64,000 bases of DNA, taken from contig NZ_DATJPM010000080.1 in the NCBI RefSeq assembly GCF_035506375.1, positions 1 through 64,000 on the forward strand, written 5' to 3'. The notes beneath the pieces are model-generated. The model was not told the DNA's origin and searched no databases. It was given only the letters and a program-made list of their open reading frames with translations. This document shows positions 34,502 to 43,787 of this stretch, piece after piece (position 1 is the first letter of the stretch; every line of letters starts with the position of its first letter). Origin of the DNA: Methanocella sp. Its GTDB lineage: Archaea > Halobacteriota > Methanocellia > Methanocellales > Methanocellaceae. Made by a program: the position numbers and the translations under genes.

Positions 34502-35446
34502 ATGACATTTCACATGCTCAACGCAAGAGTGGGCCGGGGCACGACGGAGGGCATCGGGCACGTCTTCTCGGACGCCGCCAGGACCGTCCCAGTTACCGAC
34601 CTGTCGGAGCGCCGATACATCAATAACCTGATGGACAGGGCAAGGCAGGGAGAGCTGGGCGTCTACACGCTCATGCGGGACGGCCACGTATCCGGCGTCA
34701 TCTGCTACCGGGCGCTCGACGGGGACGCCGAGCTGGTCTTCGGCCACGTCATCGGCGGCAGCTGCGAGGCGTTTTTCCTGAAGGGCGCGGTCGACGGCCT
34801 CTTTAGCGAGGGCATGCACACCATCCGGAGTAACTTTAACTGGCCCGATCCCCGGGGCTTCATTCCTGCCGCAAGGGACCTGGGGTTCATCGTGACCGAG
34901 CGCATGGGCATGAGCATGAGCCCTGTCCCGGCCAAGCCGTCGTATGGCGGCTTCGACATAATGCCCTGGAAGGACGCCTACCTGGGCGAAGTGTGCCGCA
35001 TCATGTGCGAGAACCAGGCTCCGGCAGACCTGCCCGTGTACCCCATGTTCAGCCGCCCTGAGGGTGTCCGGGCGCTCATGGACAGTGTCGTGGCGGATCG
35101 CCATGGCCGGTTCCTCCGGCGGCTGTCGTTCGTGGCATCGTCCGGCGGCCGGCTCGTCGGCTTCATCGTCTCCACGATGCTCTCCGACGGCAGCATCCTT
35201 ATCCTGGATTTAGGCGTGGACGGCGGCTACAGGAAAAAGGGCATCGGCGGTGCGCTGCTCGACCGCCTCATCGGCGACGCCTACCGTGAAGGCCATGGCG
35301 AGATCGTGCTGGCCGTGACCTCCAATAACTACGACGCCATACGGCTCTATGAGCGCAAGGGCTTCAAGGTGAACGGCTACTTCCGGCAGCACGTCCTGTC
35401 AAAGGTCTATCCCGCTAATCCCTGGGGCGGTACTCGGAGTCTATGA
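34502..35446 (+). CDS. GNAT family acetyltransferase with extra N-terminal domain
   Basis: The 314-residue protein ends in a full GNAT domain (about 153-300). The acetyl-CoA motif is LDLGVDGGYRKKGIGGALLDRLIGDA, followed by LAVTSNNYDAIRLYERKGFKVNGY. The N-terminal half (about 1-145) may be a degenerate second GNAT fold, since it has the strand pattern but no clear CoA loop. The substrate is unknown. The last 32 bases overlap the convergent hef gene. Confidence 0.82.
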   Translation: MTFHMLNARVGRGTTEGIGHVFSDAARTVPVTDLSERRYINNLMDRARQGELGVYTLMRDGHVSGVICYRALDGDAELVFGHVIGGSCEAFFLKGAVDGLFSEGMHTIRSNFNWPDPRGFIPAARDLGFIVTERMGMSMSPVPAKPSYGGFDIMPWKDAYLGEVCRIMCENQAPADLPVYPMFSRPEGVRALMDSVVADRHGRFLRRLSFVASSGGRLVGFIVSTMLSDGSILILDLGVDGGYRKKGIGGALLDRLIGDAYREGHGEIVLAVTSNNYDAIRLYERKGFKVNGYFRQHVLSKVYPANPWGGTRSL

Positions 35447-37709
35447 TCTCGCGGATCTTGGAGGCCGTCTTTTCGCCCACCTTATCCACTTCCATGAGCT
35501 CCTCCTTCGAGGCGCCCACGATGCCCTTGACGGAACCGAAATGGCGCAGCAGGTTTTTAGAGATGACCGGCCCGACCTCGGAGATGGCCGAAACCAGGTA
35601 CTCCTGCCGCTCGGAGAGGGTGTGCGAGGCCTTCTGGGCGTGGGGGTTCACGCTCCGCTTCCGCTCCACCTGCTCCCGGCGGGCGATGGAGAACAGGAAA
35701 GCCGCCGTTTCGGCCTCGTTCGCCGTGAAGATGATGGGCACCCCGTAGTCGACCGCGATGGAGGCCAGCACGCCGTGGATGACGCTGGGGCTGATGCGGC
35801 GCTTCGTGTAGAGGCCGTCGCCCTCGAGGAAGAGCAGGGGCCGCATGTAGGCGTGCTTCATGGCGATTATCTGCTCGAACAGGCTCCTGTCGGCGCCGAA
35901 GAGCGTGTCTAAAAAGTCGTCCGTGGTCTTACGCTCCACACAGACCCGGTCGGAGAGCACGTAGTCGCCCACTTCGAGCGTTTTTATGTTAAGCGAGGCC
36001 TTCATTTCCTCGAGGCTCTTTACGACGGCTGAGCGCATCTCCCGGATGTCCACGTAGATCTCGACGGCCTCGGGCGGCTTATCCCCGGCCCCGAACTCCC
36101 GAAGGCTGCTCTGTCCCGCGGGCGGCAGGGGCGGCGTCGTCTCCGGTATTTTTTGAATCCCGCCATTCTCAAGCATATCGGACATCCGCTGGCCGTCCTT
36201 CATGTCGTTCATGGTGCGGTACATCTTCTTTTCCTTCGCCTGGCTGACGCGATACGTGCCCTCGTCCCTGGTGCCCCTGGACATGAGCACGACCACCCGG
36301 CCCACGGCGTTCCTGCCCGTCCTCCCCCTGCGCTGGATGCTCCGTATTTCGGATGGCACGGGCTCGTAGAATATCACGAGGTCCGTCGAGGGGATGTCCA
36401 GCCCCTCCTCGGCCACGGAGGTCGCTATCAGCGTGTTGAACTCGCCGGCCCGGAACGCGTCCAGTATCTCCACCTGCTTTTTCTGGGTGAGCCCCTTATC
36501 GTTTAGCCTGGAGGCCTGGCCTACGAACCTGACGGGCCTGACGCCCTCCACCGAGGCCAGTTCCCTCGATACGAACTCGGCAGTGTCCCGGAAGTTCGTG
36601 AACACGATGATTCGGGACGACGGGTTCTGGCGCAGCTGTTCCGTCACGATCTGCTTGACCTTCTCCGTTTTCGGGTTGACCTCGTCGGCCGTGCCCGCGA
36701 TCCTCATCGCGCCGGCGAGACGGGCATCCTGCATGAGCCGCTTCGTGGCCTTGCTGCCGCCCTTGCTCCCCGCTTCCTCTCTGAGCCGGTCGAAGTACTT
36801 CTTGAGGGGCACGACGCCCTGCGTCTGTATGAGGTCGACGGCGTGCTCTATCTTCATTATCTCGGCTAAAATGGAGACGGCCTTATAGCTCTCCGGCGAC
36901 CCGCCCTTGTTGATCGACGCCTGGAGCTTCGCCTGGAGCATGAGGAGCTCTTTTTTGTTCAGGTGAGTGTTATACACGACGCCCATGGCCCGGAGCTTAT
37001 CCAGCCGGTCGTCCATGAGCGAGTCGAGCAAGATCTTTATCTCGGCCGCCTTGTCGGGCACGTCCACCTTGATCCACTCCACGTCCTTCTCGTAGATGTA
37101 GGGCGAAACGTCGGGGTCGTTCTCTGTCTTAAGCTCGACCTGCTCGATGAAGAGGTTCTGCCTGACCTCGTTTATCTTCTCGGGCGTACTGCCCGGGGAC
37201 GCGGTGATGCCCAGCACCAGGGGGTCCGATGACTGTTCCTGGTATTTCTTCGCGATGTAAACGTAAGCGTAGTCGCCCGTGGCCCGGTGGGCCTCGTCGA
37301 AAATGACTAACGAAACGTCCCTCAGGTCGAACCGTTTCATCAATATGTCGTTCTCGATGACCTGCGGGGTCGAGACGACCACCGACGAATCCTTCCACTG
37401 TATCTCCCTCTCGTCCGGGGCGACGCTTCCCGTGAACACGGCGATCCTCTCCGGCGGGATGGCAAGCGTCCGCCGCAGGAATGCGGCGTGCTGTTCTACT
37501 AGCGGCTTTGTGGGCGAGAGCATCAGTATCTTTTTACCGTCCTTGAGGCGCTCGACCATTACCAGAAGGGCGATTATGGTCTTCCCCAGCCCGGTGGGGA
37601 GCACGATGAGGGACGACTTTTCGAGGGCTTTTTTCGCCAGCGTGAGCTGATAATCGCGGCTCGCCACGGTGTCCGGCTTCAGGAGTGGGTGGCTGACGAA
37701 TTCGGGCAT
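35415..37709 (-). CDS. hef: Hef, XPF/Mus81-type helicase-nuclease
   Basis: Hef processes stalled replication forks and is the archaeal relative of FANCM and XPF. The 764-residue protein has an SF2 helicase half with LPTGLGKTIIALLVM (motif I), VIFDEAHRATGDYAY (DEAH), LGITASPGS (motif III), IIVFTNFRDTAEFV and IQRRGRTGRNAVGRVVVL (motif VI). The C-terminal ERCC4 nuclease has the catalytic motif VERKTTDDFLDTL (about 608-620) within DYVLSDRVCVERKTTD. Tandem helix-hairpin-helix motifs end it (LLRHFGSVKGIVGASKEELMEVDKVGEKTASKI). Both halves look active. It overlaps the GNAT gene by 32 bases at its 3' end. Confidence 0.95.
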   Translation of the reverse strand: MPEFVSHPLLKPDTVASRDYQLTLAKKALEKSSLIVLPTGLGKTIIALLVMVERLKDGKKILMLSPTKPLVEQHAAFLRRTLAIPPERIAVFTGSVAPDEREIQWKDSSVVVSTPQVIENDILMKRFDLRDVSLVIFDEAHRATGDYAYVYIAKKYQEQSSDPLVLGITASPGSTPEKINEVRQNLFIEQVELKTENDPDVSPYIYEKDVEWIKVDVPDKAAEIKILLDSLMDDRLDKLRAMGVVYNTHLNKKELLMLQAKLQASINKGGSPESYKAVSILAEIMKIEHAVDLIQTQGVVPLKKYFDRLREEAGSKGGSKATKRLMQDARLAGAMRIAGTADEVNPKTEKVKQIVTEQLRQNPSSRIIVFTNFRDTAEFVSRELASVEGVRPVRFVGQASRLNDKGLTQKKQVEILDAFRAGEFNTLIATSVAEEGLDIPSTDLVIFYEPVPSEIRSIQRRGRTGRNAVGRVVVLMSRGTRDEGTYRVSQAKEKKMYRTMNDMKDGQRMSDMLENGGIQKIPETTPPLPPAGQSSLREFGAGDKPPEAVEIYVDIREMRSAVVKSLEEMKASLNIKTLEVGDYVLSDRVCVERKTTDDFLDTLFGADRSLFEQIIAMKHAYMRPLLFLEGDGLYTKRRISPSVIHGVLASIAVDYGVPIIFTANEAETAAFLFSIARREQVERKRSVNPHAQKASHTLSERQEYLVSAISEVGPVISKNLLRHFGSVKGIVGASKEELMEVDKVGEKTASKIREIIDSEYRPRD

Positions 37710-37812
37710 GTACGCTGCCTATGTATCGTCGAGGCGTTATATATGTTGTATGCCCGCCTTGAAAATAATTCAATTTGGGCTTATGTTACTTATCTCCTTT
37801 ATCTGGCTTTTT

Positions 37813-37937
37813 GCTTCGTTGATTTGTTCGGTTGGTAACACGAGCCTCACGAAAATTTTTTAGAGTTAAGGCTCGAATGGCACTAGATAAAAAAGAATTC
37901 GTATTTTAGTGTTACCAACCGAACTGTCCAGCGAAGC
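37813..37937. repeat. Short inverted-repeat element related to the 12.7-kb palindrome
   Basis: Arms of about 29 bases, GCTTCGTTGATTTGTTCGG... at 37813-37841 and its near-complement at 37909-37937, contain the identical half GTTCGGTTGGTAACAC. The right arm continues into ACTAAAATACGAATTC, which parallels ACTAAAGCACGAATT in the 12711-13144 element. It lies between hef and the dolichol-kinase-like gene and encodes nothing obvious. Confidence 0.65.
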
Positions 37938-37969
37938 AGGCGAGTTAAAAAAAACAGTAAAGACTGTTA

Positions 37970-38638
37970 TTACAGCATGGAGGCGAGCCACATGAGGGCT
38001 CCGGATACGAGCGGGATGGAGAGGTTGTCGTCCACCGTGAACCTGAGGAGCCGCCATGGGAACGCGTCCGCGACCATCGCTCCAAAAGCTCCGGCCGCGA
38101 TCATCTTAAAAGAGAGCGACGGGTAGAGGGCAATGCCGATGCACCCGCATACGGCCAGCATGACGGCCATGAGGGCGGGCGACTTGGGGTGGGTGACCGC
38201 GTATCGAAGCTCGCCCACGAGGGAGCTTTTTGCCGCTGCGCCGCTGCGCTTATCGGCCTCCTTCGGCCCGTCCACCATGGTCATGATGGCGCCGGCCAGG
38301 CCAGTGATGGCGTCCCCCAGGTCCAGGAACAGTATGGCGGCGACGGCGATGGCCTTATCGAAGAGGAGCACGGCCAGGAACGAGGAGAGAAGCGCATAAA
38401 AGTACCCGCCGACAACTCCGTTTTCCTCGTGCCCCCTCAGCAGTATGCTGGGAAATATCGGGTGGCCGGATAATCGAACATACTCTAAAACTGCGGCCAC
38501 GAGAACGGCGGCGAGCAGGATGAGCAGTATTAGCTCGCGGGAAAATAAAAAATAGTAGGCGAGAGGCACCACCACGCCGGCCATGTGGATGGCCTTTCTC
38601 GATGCCTCCTTCGCCAGCAGACCCAGGTCAAGGGACAT
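37970..38638 (-). CDS. Dolichol/polyprenol kinase-like membrane protein (SEC59/VTE5 family)
   Basis: This 222-residue protein has about six or seven hydrophobic segments. The family N-terminal motif is RKAIHMAGVVVPLAYY, the CTP-dependent kinase pattern RKxxH. A central conserved loop, LFLDLGDAITGLAGAIM, is followed by a charged stretch and the C-terminal MVADAFPWRLL...DDNLSIPLVSG. Relatives phosphorylate dolichol or phytol with CTP; in archaea the substrate may be a polyprenol carrier or geranylgeraniol, which is inference. Its ATG shares one base with the glyS stop (TAATG), so it is translationally coupled to GlyRS. A second member of the family is at 55904. Confidence 0.8.
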   Translation of the reverse strand: MSLDLGLLAKEASRKAIHMAGVVVPLAYYFLFSRELILLILLAAVLVAAVLEYVRLSGHPIFPSILLRGHEENGVVGGYFYALLSSFLAVLLFDKAIAVAAILFLDLGDAITGLAGAIMTMVDGPKEADKRSGAAAKSSLVGELRYAVTHPKSPALMAVMLAVCGCIGIALYPSLSFKMIAAGAFGAMVADAFPWRLLRFTVDDNLSIPLVSGALMWLASML

Positions 38639-40383
38639 TATCCGGCGACGACCTTCCTGCCGAAGTCGGTCAGCGGCTTATCGCCCGCGAGGAGCTCGCC
38701 GAGAACGGACGAAAGATCCTTCGCCGGCACCCGGACCTGGCTCATGGTGTCCCGGTCGCGGATGGTCACCGTGTCGTCCTCCATGGTGTCGAAGTCCACG
38801 GTTATGGAGAACGGCGTACCCACCTCGTCGTTGCGCCGGTAGCGCTTCCCGATGGTGCCGGACTCGTCGTACTCGATGAAGAAGCCCTTCTCCTTTAAGT
38901 CCAGGGCGATGGCACGGGCCTTGCCCGTCAGCGGCTCCTTGCTGAGCAATGGCAGCACGGCGGCGGCGATGGGCGCCACCGGGCGCGCCAGCCGCAGAAC
39001 GATGCGCTCCTCGCCCTTCACCATCTCCTCGGCATAGGCGTGCTCGAGCGCCGAATAAAGGATCCGGTCGATGCCGTACGAGGGCTCCACGACGTGCGCC
39101 AGCACGCTCTCGCCGGACACGTCCTCCTGTATTGTTTTATGGTCGAACAGGCTGCTCTCTATCGTAATTTTCTCGCCGTCGATGTCCAGCACGACCTCTG
39201 GCTTCTCCAGTTCCGACTGGGGCATGGACTTTAAAGCGGCCACGATCTTGCCGGCCTTACCCTTATACCTCGGGCCCAGGACGGCCATGTTCGGGGTCAC
39301 CACGGTCCTGGACACCCTCATGGGCTTCTCGAACGGCACGAAGACGGTCATGTCCACCTCGCTCCGCTTCTGGTGGGCCGTGAGGTCGTAGTTCGTGCGG
39401 TCCGCGATGCCCACGATCTCCACCCAGCCGAACCGGTCCAGGAGCACTTCGGCGTCCCAGCAGTCCATGGCGTAATGCGCCCGCTCGGTCTTCATGTGCT
39501 GCCTGAACCGGAGCCGCTTCGGGTCGACGCCCACCGTGGTCAGGAACACGTTGGTGAGGGCCACGTAATAGGCCAGGTACTCGTTGGCTATGGTGCCCTT
39601 CGCCACAGCGTCGCCAACTTTTACCGGGACGGGCGGCTTACAGTTCAGCTGGCAGTCCTCGTCGTAGAGGCTCAGCGTCATATCCCTGACGGCGGCGAAG
39701 TTCGGGTGCGAGTTCTTGTCCTTGGGGTTGACGAACACCTCGGCCTCGGCCTGGGTGAACTCACGTAAGCGTATTACTCCCTGCCTGGGAGAGATTTCGT
39801 TCCGGTAGGACTTACCGATCTGCGTCACGCCGAACGGGAGCTTCTCCCGATAGAACCGCAGCAGCCTCGGAAAATCGATGAACATGCCCTGGGCCGTCTC
39901 GGGCCGCAGGTAGCCCTTCTTCTTCTGGCCCGGGCCGATCCACGTGTTGAACATCAGGTTAAAATCGTACACCTCGCCCAGGGGGCCGCCGCACTCCGGG
40001 CATTTAATATTATTTTTATTTTTTATAATCTCGGTGAGTTGCTCTTTTTTAAGGCCGTCAGGGATCTCCATGACACCCTTGATGACGTGGTCCGCCCGGA
40101 AGGATTCCTTGCACTTCTGGCAGGTGGTCATGGGGTCAGCAAACCCTCCCACGTGGCCCGACGCCTCGAAGATCGCCTCGACGCCGATGGTGGGGGCCTC
40201 GATCTCGTAGAAGCCCTCGCCCACGCAGTAGAGACGCCGCCAGGCGTCCTCGATCTTCCGCTTGAGCGTGGCGCCCATGGGGCCGTAGTCGTAGAATCCG
40301 GAAGCCCCGCCGTAGATCTCGAATGAAGGCCAGATGAAACCCCGGTTCTTGGCGAGCTCAAAGACCTTATCATATGTATCCAT
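38638..40383 (-). CDS. glyS: Glycyl-tRNA synthetase (class II, alpha2 type)
   Basis: GlyRS charges tRNA(Gly). The 581-residue protein is the eukaryote/archaeal homodimeric type. FIWPSFEIYGGASGFYDYGPMGATLKRKI is the N-terminal signature. A zinc-like pair of CxxC motifs (CQKCKE, CPECGG) is inserted at about 85-135. The class II motifs follow: FRNEISPRQGVIRLREFTQAEAEVFV (motif 2 region), and FEPSYGIDR-like VEPSYGIDRILYSALEHAY (motif 3). The C-terminal anticodon-binding domain begins near 460 (RLARPVAPIAAAVLPL). It is the first gene of a two-gene unit with the dolichol-kinase-like gene. Confidence 0.96.
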   Translation of the reverse strand: MDTYDKVFELAKNRGFIWPSFEIYGGASGFYDYGPMGATLKRKIEDAWRRLYCVGEGFYEIEAPTIGVEAIFEASGHVGGFADPMTTCQKCKESFRADHVIKGVMEIPDGLKKEQLTEIIKNKNNIKCPECGGPLGEVYDFNLMFNTWIGPGQKKKGYLRPETAQGMFIDFPRLLRFYREKLPFGVTQIGKSYRNEISPRQGVIRLREFTQAEAEVFVNPKDKNSHPNFAAVRDMTLSLYDEDCQLNCKPPVPVKVGDAVAKGTIANEYLAYYVALTNVFLTTVGVDPKRLRFRQHMKTERAHYAMDCWDAEVLLDRFGWVEIVGIADRTNYDLTAHQKRSEVDMTVFVPFEKPMRVSRTVVTPNMAVLGPRYKGKAGKIVAALKSMPQSELEKPEVVLDIDGEKITIESSLFDHKTIQEDVSGESVLAHVVEPSYGIDRILYSALEHAYAEEMVKGEERIVLRLARPVAPIAAAVLPLLSKEPLTGKARAIALDLKEKGFFIEYDESGTIGKRYRRNDEVGTPFSITVDFDTMEDDTVTIRDRDTMSQVRVPAKDLSSVLGELLAGDKPLTDFGRKVVAG

Positions 40384-40540
40384 GCTCTTTCCTCGAAATG
40401 ATTAACGCACACAGAATAATTGTCATGGCTTATATTTTTTGTTAAATGGCAAATGCTAATGAAAACAGGCGATTAATTCAGGGAAGCAAGCGTCGTCCGC
40501 GGGAAATAGATGACGATGGGGGGCACATCGCAAAATTTCC

Positions 40541-40966
40541 TTAAATTACAACTTTGTGTTCTTCCGGATGGGCCGTGAGCAGCGTGCCCGGGTCCATGTT
40601 GAACATTTCCTTGAATGCGTTCGGGTTAAACCTTAACCTGAGCTTTGGCCTACCAGGGCCCTTGTTATGCATTGACTCCGTATAGATGAGCCCAGCCCGG
40701 CGCATCTCATATATTCGCCTGGAGAACGTCTCCACGCTCGCGATGCCTAATTTCAGGCCCGCTTCCCTCAAGTCCTTATATAGAATATTGCTGTTCGCAC
40801 AGGCCATTATAAAGACTGATGTCGAGTCCTTGAAGGTGTTTTTTATAGCGCTGAACCTGGGCTGGCTGACCTGGTTCATCATGTTGACGTAATCGTTGGC
40901 GATGGCGTCGCCGCATAACTCCCTGATATTTACCACAAGCTCCTCAGAGGGAGATATTTTTGCCAT
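40541..40966 (-). CDS. Winged-helix DNA-binding protein
   Basis: The 141-residue protein looks like a winged helix in its middle part. YKDLREAGLKLGIASVETFSRRIYEMRRAGLIYTES (about 63-98) gives a helix-turn-recognition helix, followed by a basic wing, NKGPGRPKLRLRFN (about 100-113). The N-terminal 45 residues are helical and may form a dimer surface. I do not recognise a named family. An AT-rich gap (40967-41233) upstream holds its promoter and that of the divergent gene. No target is evident. Confidence 0.65.
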   Translation of the reverse strand: MAKISPSEELVVNIRELCGDAIANDYVNMMNQVSQPRFSAIKNTFKDSTSVFIMACANSNILYKDLREAGLKLGIASVETFSRRIYEMRRAGLIYTESMHNKGPGRPKLRLRFNPNAFKEMFNMDPGTLLTAHPEEHKVVI

Positions 40967-41233
40967 AGTAAATACGAAATCCTTATAGATATTAAATATT
41001 GCGTTAATCGAAAAAAATGCACAGGTTAAGGCTTTTTATCGAAAAATAACTACAAATTTATATTAGTTTGCTCAAATATTTTAATATATTTTCTATTTTA
41101 TTTTTTTAAAGCCGCTGATGAATGAAAAATTATATCGCAGAGGTGCTATGGGTTAATATACTTGCTTTCGCTGTCCGATCTCTCAGGCTATGGAAAAGTT
41201 TTTACCCACGCCCGGGTTCAAATAACATTACTC

Positions 41234-41596
41234 ATGGCGCGAAAGGTGGACGTGAAACTATTCGGGTACTATCCCGAGGCCAACTGCAACGAATGCTCCA
41301 ACTTCATGATGTGCGGCGGCCAGGCCCACAGGCAGGACGACGGGACGGTGAAGGCGCTGATAGATGCTTACGGCGACCGGGTCCAGGTGTCGCTGGTCAA
41401 CGTTTTCTCGGACGCGATGAAGGACTATCCCGCCGTGGCCGAGTGCATAAAGAAGAACGGTCTCCGCGTGCCCATCGTCACCGTGAATGGCGACATCAGG
41501 CTCGTCGGCAGCGAGTCCACCCTGGACGCCATCAAGCAGGCCGTCGACGAGCAGCTTAATAGAAGCCCGCTCTCCTTCCTCGGCCGGCTGCCGTGA
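41234..41596 (+). CDS. Thioredoxin/glutaredoxin-like small protein
   Basis: The 120-residue protein starts MARKVDVKLFGYYPEANCNECSNFMMCGG. The CNEC pair after the first strand is placed like a thioredoxin active site, and another Cys follows (MMCGG). RVPIVTVNGDIRLVGSESTLDAIKQAVDEQL is the cis-proline and C-terminal part of such a fold. It could act in thiol exchange or metal handling. ATG 41234 is chosen over the upstream ATG 41162 because the fold begins here. GGTTAATATAC at about 41152-41162 may be part of the promoter. Confidence 0.7.
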   Translation: MARKVDVKLFGYYPEANCNECSNFMMCGGQAHRQDDGTVKALIDAYGDRVQVSLVNVFSDAMKDYPAVAECIKKNGLRVPIVTVNGDIRLVGSESTLDAIKQAVDEQLNRSPLSFLGRLP

Positions 41597-41677
41597 ATAA
41601 AAACAACGAAGCTAAGCCACTTTTTTCCAGTAAATCCCACAAAGAGTAAATACTATCACGAGTATAACGCTCGCAGG

Positions 41678-42685
41678 ATGGACGTGACCAGGAGACTCGG
41701 CGATATGGGCTTCACCGCCATCCGGAGAAGGACCTCCGGCGGCAAGTGCAAGCCGCACTTCTCGCTGTCATTTAAGGCGGGCGGGAACGACATTACCTTC
41801 GGCATCGATACCACGAGGCTCTCCAGGAGCGACGACCAGTACTTTTTAATCACCCACGCCCACACCGACCACTACGGCAAGTCGGCCATGCTCTCGAAGA
41901 GGTCCATCGCCTCGGACAAGACGGCCATGGCCCTGGAGCTGAGGCATGACCTGCGCTTCGAAGGCATGCGGTTCAGCGTCGGCGAGGCCCTGGACGTGGA
42001 GGGCGTCGAGGTGAAGACGTACCACACGTACCACTCAATAGGCTCGACGGCTTTCTACTGGGAGAACGAGGTGGGCGTCAGGGCTCTCGTGACGGGAGAC
42101 ATCAAGGACCACAAGGACCTGCCGAAGTGCGACCTTCTCGTCATGGAGGCGACGTACGGCAACCCGGGCGACCTGTCCTGTATATTTAAAGACGACTACG
42201 ACGCCTTCGAGGCCGCGCTGGGCGAGCGCCACGTGGGCTTCGGCGCCTACTCCTTCGGCAAGGCGCAGCGCGCCGTATCCTTGATAAGGGAGATGGGCGA
42301 CGAGCGCCCCATAGAGATGGACCGGAGCGCCCTGATGCTGACGAGGCATCTCCTGGGCGACGAGGCCGGCGAGATCGGCCGGCTCGGCGAGTTCGACGGG
42401 GGCCTGTGCATCACGTCCCCATGGAGCCTGGACCGGCTGCCCTATGGCATGAAGAAGTACGTGCTCACGGGCCAGCACTACTATGACCACCCCTGCATCT
42501 GCATCAGCGACCACACCGACTTTAACGGTTTACGGGAACTCGTGGAGCAGGTGGACCCGAAGTTCGTCATCGTTTACCACCCCGAGATGGGCAATTCTGT
42601 TAACTTCGCCAAATTTTTAAATCAAAACGGCCGGGAAGCCTGCACTCTCGCGGACCTGTCACCTGTAAGGCAAACCACCTTATAA
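41678..42685 (+). CDS. Metallo-beta-lactamase fold protein, mRNA 3'-end processing exonuclease-like (COG1236)
   Basis: The 335-residue protein has the MBL signature HAHTDHYG (about 60-67), a downstream metal-binding ALVTGDIKD, and the beta-CASP-like end CISDHTDFNGLRELVEQVDPKFVIVYHPEMGN. These match archaeal Ysh1/CPSF73-like nucleases, but without the N-terminal KH domains of full-length aCPSF1, so an RNA or DNA nuclease role is likely and the exact substrate is not. The gene follows the thioredoxin-like gene after 81 bases and precedes a surface-protein gene. Confidence 0.8.
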   Translation: MDVTRRLGDMGFTAIRRRTSGGKCKPHFSLSFKAGGNDITFGIDTTRLSRSDDQYFLITHAHTDHYGKSAMLSKRSIASDKTAMALELRHDLRFEGMRFSVGEALDVEGVEVKTYHTYHSIGSTAFYWENEVGVRALVTGDIKDHKDLPKCDLLVMEATYGNPGDLSCIFKDDYDAFEAALGERHVGFGAYSFGKAQRAVSLIREMGDERPIEMDRSALMLTRHLLGDEAGEIGRLGEFDGGLCITSPWSLDRLPYGMKKYVLTGQHYYDHPCICISDHTDFNGLRELVEQVDPKFVIVYHPEMGNSVNFAKFLNQNGREACTLADLSPVRQTTL

Positions 42686-42770
42686 GTGCCTCTTTTTCAG
42701 TAAATCGAACAGCGGCAAGTGTTTATATTAGAAAGTAGGTTAAGGATATAAAATTGAACGATTGTGAGAA

Positions 42771-42781
42771 AAGCTATATAT
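42771..42781 (+). promoter_or_regulatory. TATA box for the second surface protein gene
   Basis: GCTATATATGC lies about 63 bases before GTG 42839. It predicts a transcript start near 42802 and a leader that carries GAGGG 8 bases before the start codon. It supports starting the gene at 42839 rather than at the frame's first start at 42764. Confidence 0.5.
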
Positions 42782-42838
42782 GCTCCCTTCTTTACAATTG
42801 ACATATCAATAGCATTGAAAAATGTAGAGGGAATCTGT

Positions 42839-43672
42839 GTGAAGAGGATCGGATTAATAGTACTGGCTATGGTGGCGATAGCCTTCTTCGTTACGCCGGT
42901 GTGCGTGGCGCAGAGCTCGTCGTTGGTCACTATCAACGGCTACGTCTATAGCGGCGCCCTGCCCATGGGCGGCGCAAAGGTGCAGATATACTCGTGGGAC
43001 GGCAAGAACATGGGCAACACCCCGCTTAAGACCGTGACCACAAAAGACTCGAGCCCCGGCGTGGGGTCGTTCACGTTCACGAACGTGCCATACGACTCGT
43101 CAAAGACCTTCAACTACGTCGTCATGGCCTCGAAGAATGACGGGACCGCTTACGCCCTCGTCCACATCGTGCCGCCCGAGACGTCCACCGAGACGGCCAA
43201 GGCCGAGCCCATATACCTGGACCTCGCCATGGATTCCTGGGTCACCGACCTGACCGGCACGGTCCAGAGCGGCAACCTGCTGGCAAACGCGATCGGCATT
43301 CAAAAAGCCAACGTCACGATCTACGAGCGCAACCAGACCGACGGCTCGGTGCTGCCGGGAATAAAGGCGAGCGCCGTAACGGACTCGAACGGAAAGTTCG
43401 AGGTCAAGAACCTGCCCTACGGCCTGTACGAGGCGGTCGTGACCGCGAATGTCAACAATAACAATTACATCGAGAAGGTGGACTTTACCACTTACCAGCA
43501 GGAAACGCATATTAATGCCATCATGTCCCAGATCATGCTGGCCACTCCCACGCCCACTCCGGCCGCGAAGCCCAGCGGCAGCGGCGGCGGCCTGTTCGGC
43601 ATTCCGGGATTCGAGGCGGTGCTCGCGCTCGTGGCCCTCTCCGGCACGGCACTTTTCCTCAGGAAGCGCTAA
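42839..43672 (+). CDS. Surface protein with two carboxypeptidase-regulatory-like domains and PGF-type anchor
   Basis: The 277-residue protein has a signal peptide (VKRIGLIVLAMVAIAFFVTPVCVAQ, about 1-25). Two repeated beta-sandwich domains follow (about 28-125, TINGYVYSGALPMGGAKVQIYSWDG, and about 135-225, DLTGTVQSG...ANVTIYERNQ). A short Thr/Pro linker leads to the tail GIPGFEAVLALVALSGTALFLRKR, with PGF at 256-258. The tail fits PGF-CTERM processing by archaeosortase and lipid anchoring outside the cell. GTG 42839 is preceded by GAGGG 8 bases away. A hairpin and T-run (43695-43722) follow. The membrane-tethered winged-helix gene downstream may be functionally linked. Confidence 0.82.
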   Translation: MKRIGLIVLAMVAIAFFVTPVCVAQSSSLVTINGYVYSGALPMGGAKVQIYSWDGKNMGNTPLKTVTTKDSSPGVGSFTFTNVPYDSSKTFNYVVMASKNDGTAYALVHIVPPETSTETAKAEPIYLDLAMDSWVTDLTGTVQSGNLLANAIGIQKANVTIYERNQTDGSVLPGIKASAVTDSNGKFEVKNLPYGLYEAVVTANVNNNNYIEKVDFTTYQQETHINAIMSQIMLATPTPTPAAKPSGSGGGLFGIPGFEAVLALVALSGTALFLRKR

Positions 43673-43694
43673 AAAACACCGAAAGAGCAAAGGA

Positions 43695-43722
43695 GAGCCC
43701 AACGGGCTCCCTCTTCTTTTTT
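43695..43722 (+). terminator. Hairpin and T-run after the second surface protein gene
   Basis: GAGCCC (43695-43700) and GGGCTC (43704-43709) form a perfect stem with a 3-base loop, followed by CTCTTCTTTTTT. It lies 23 bases after the stop codon, on the coding strand. Confidence 0.7.
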
Positions 43723-43787
43723 AACTCCAATTTCTTTCGTAGTTATAGAAAAAGAGATTAATGATGCCACATCAATAGTCCATTCAT

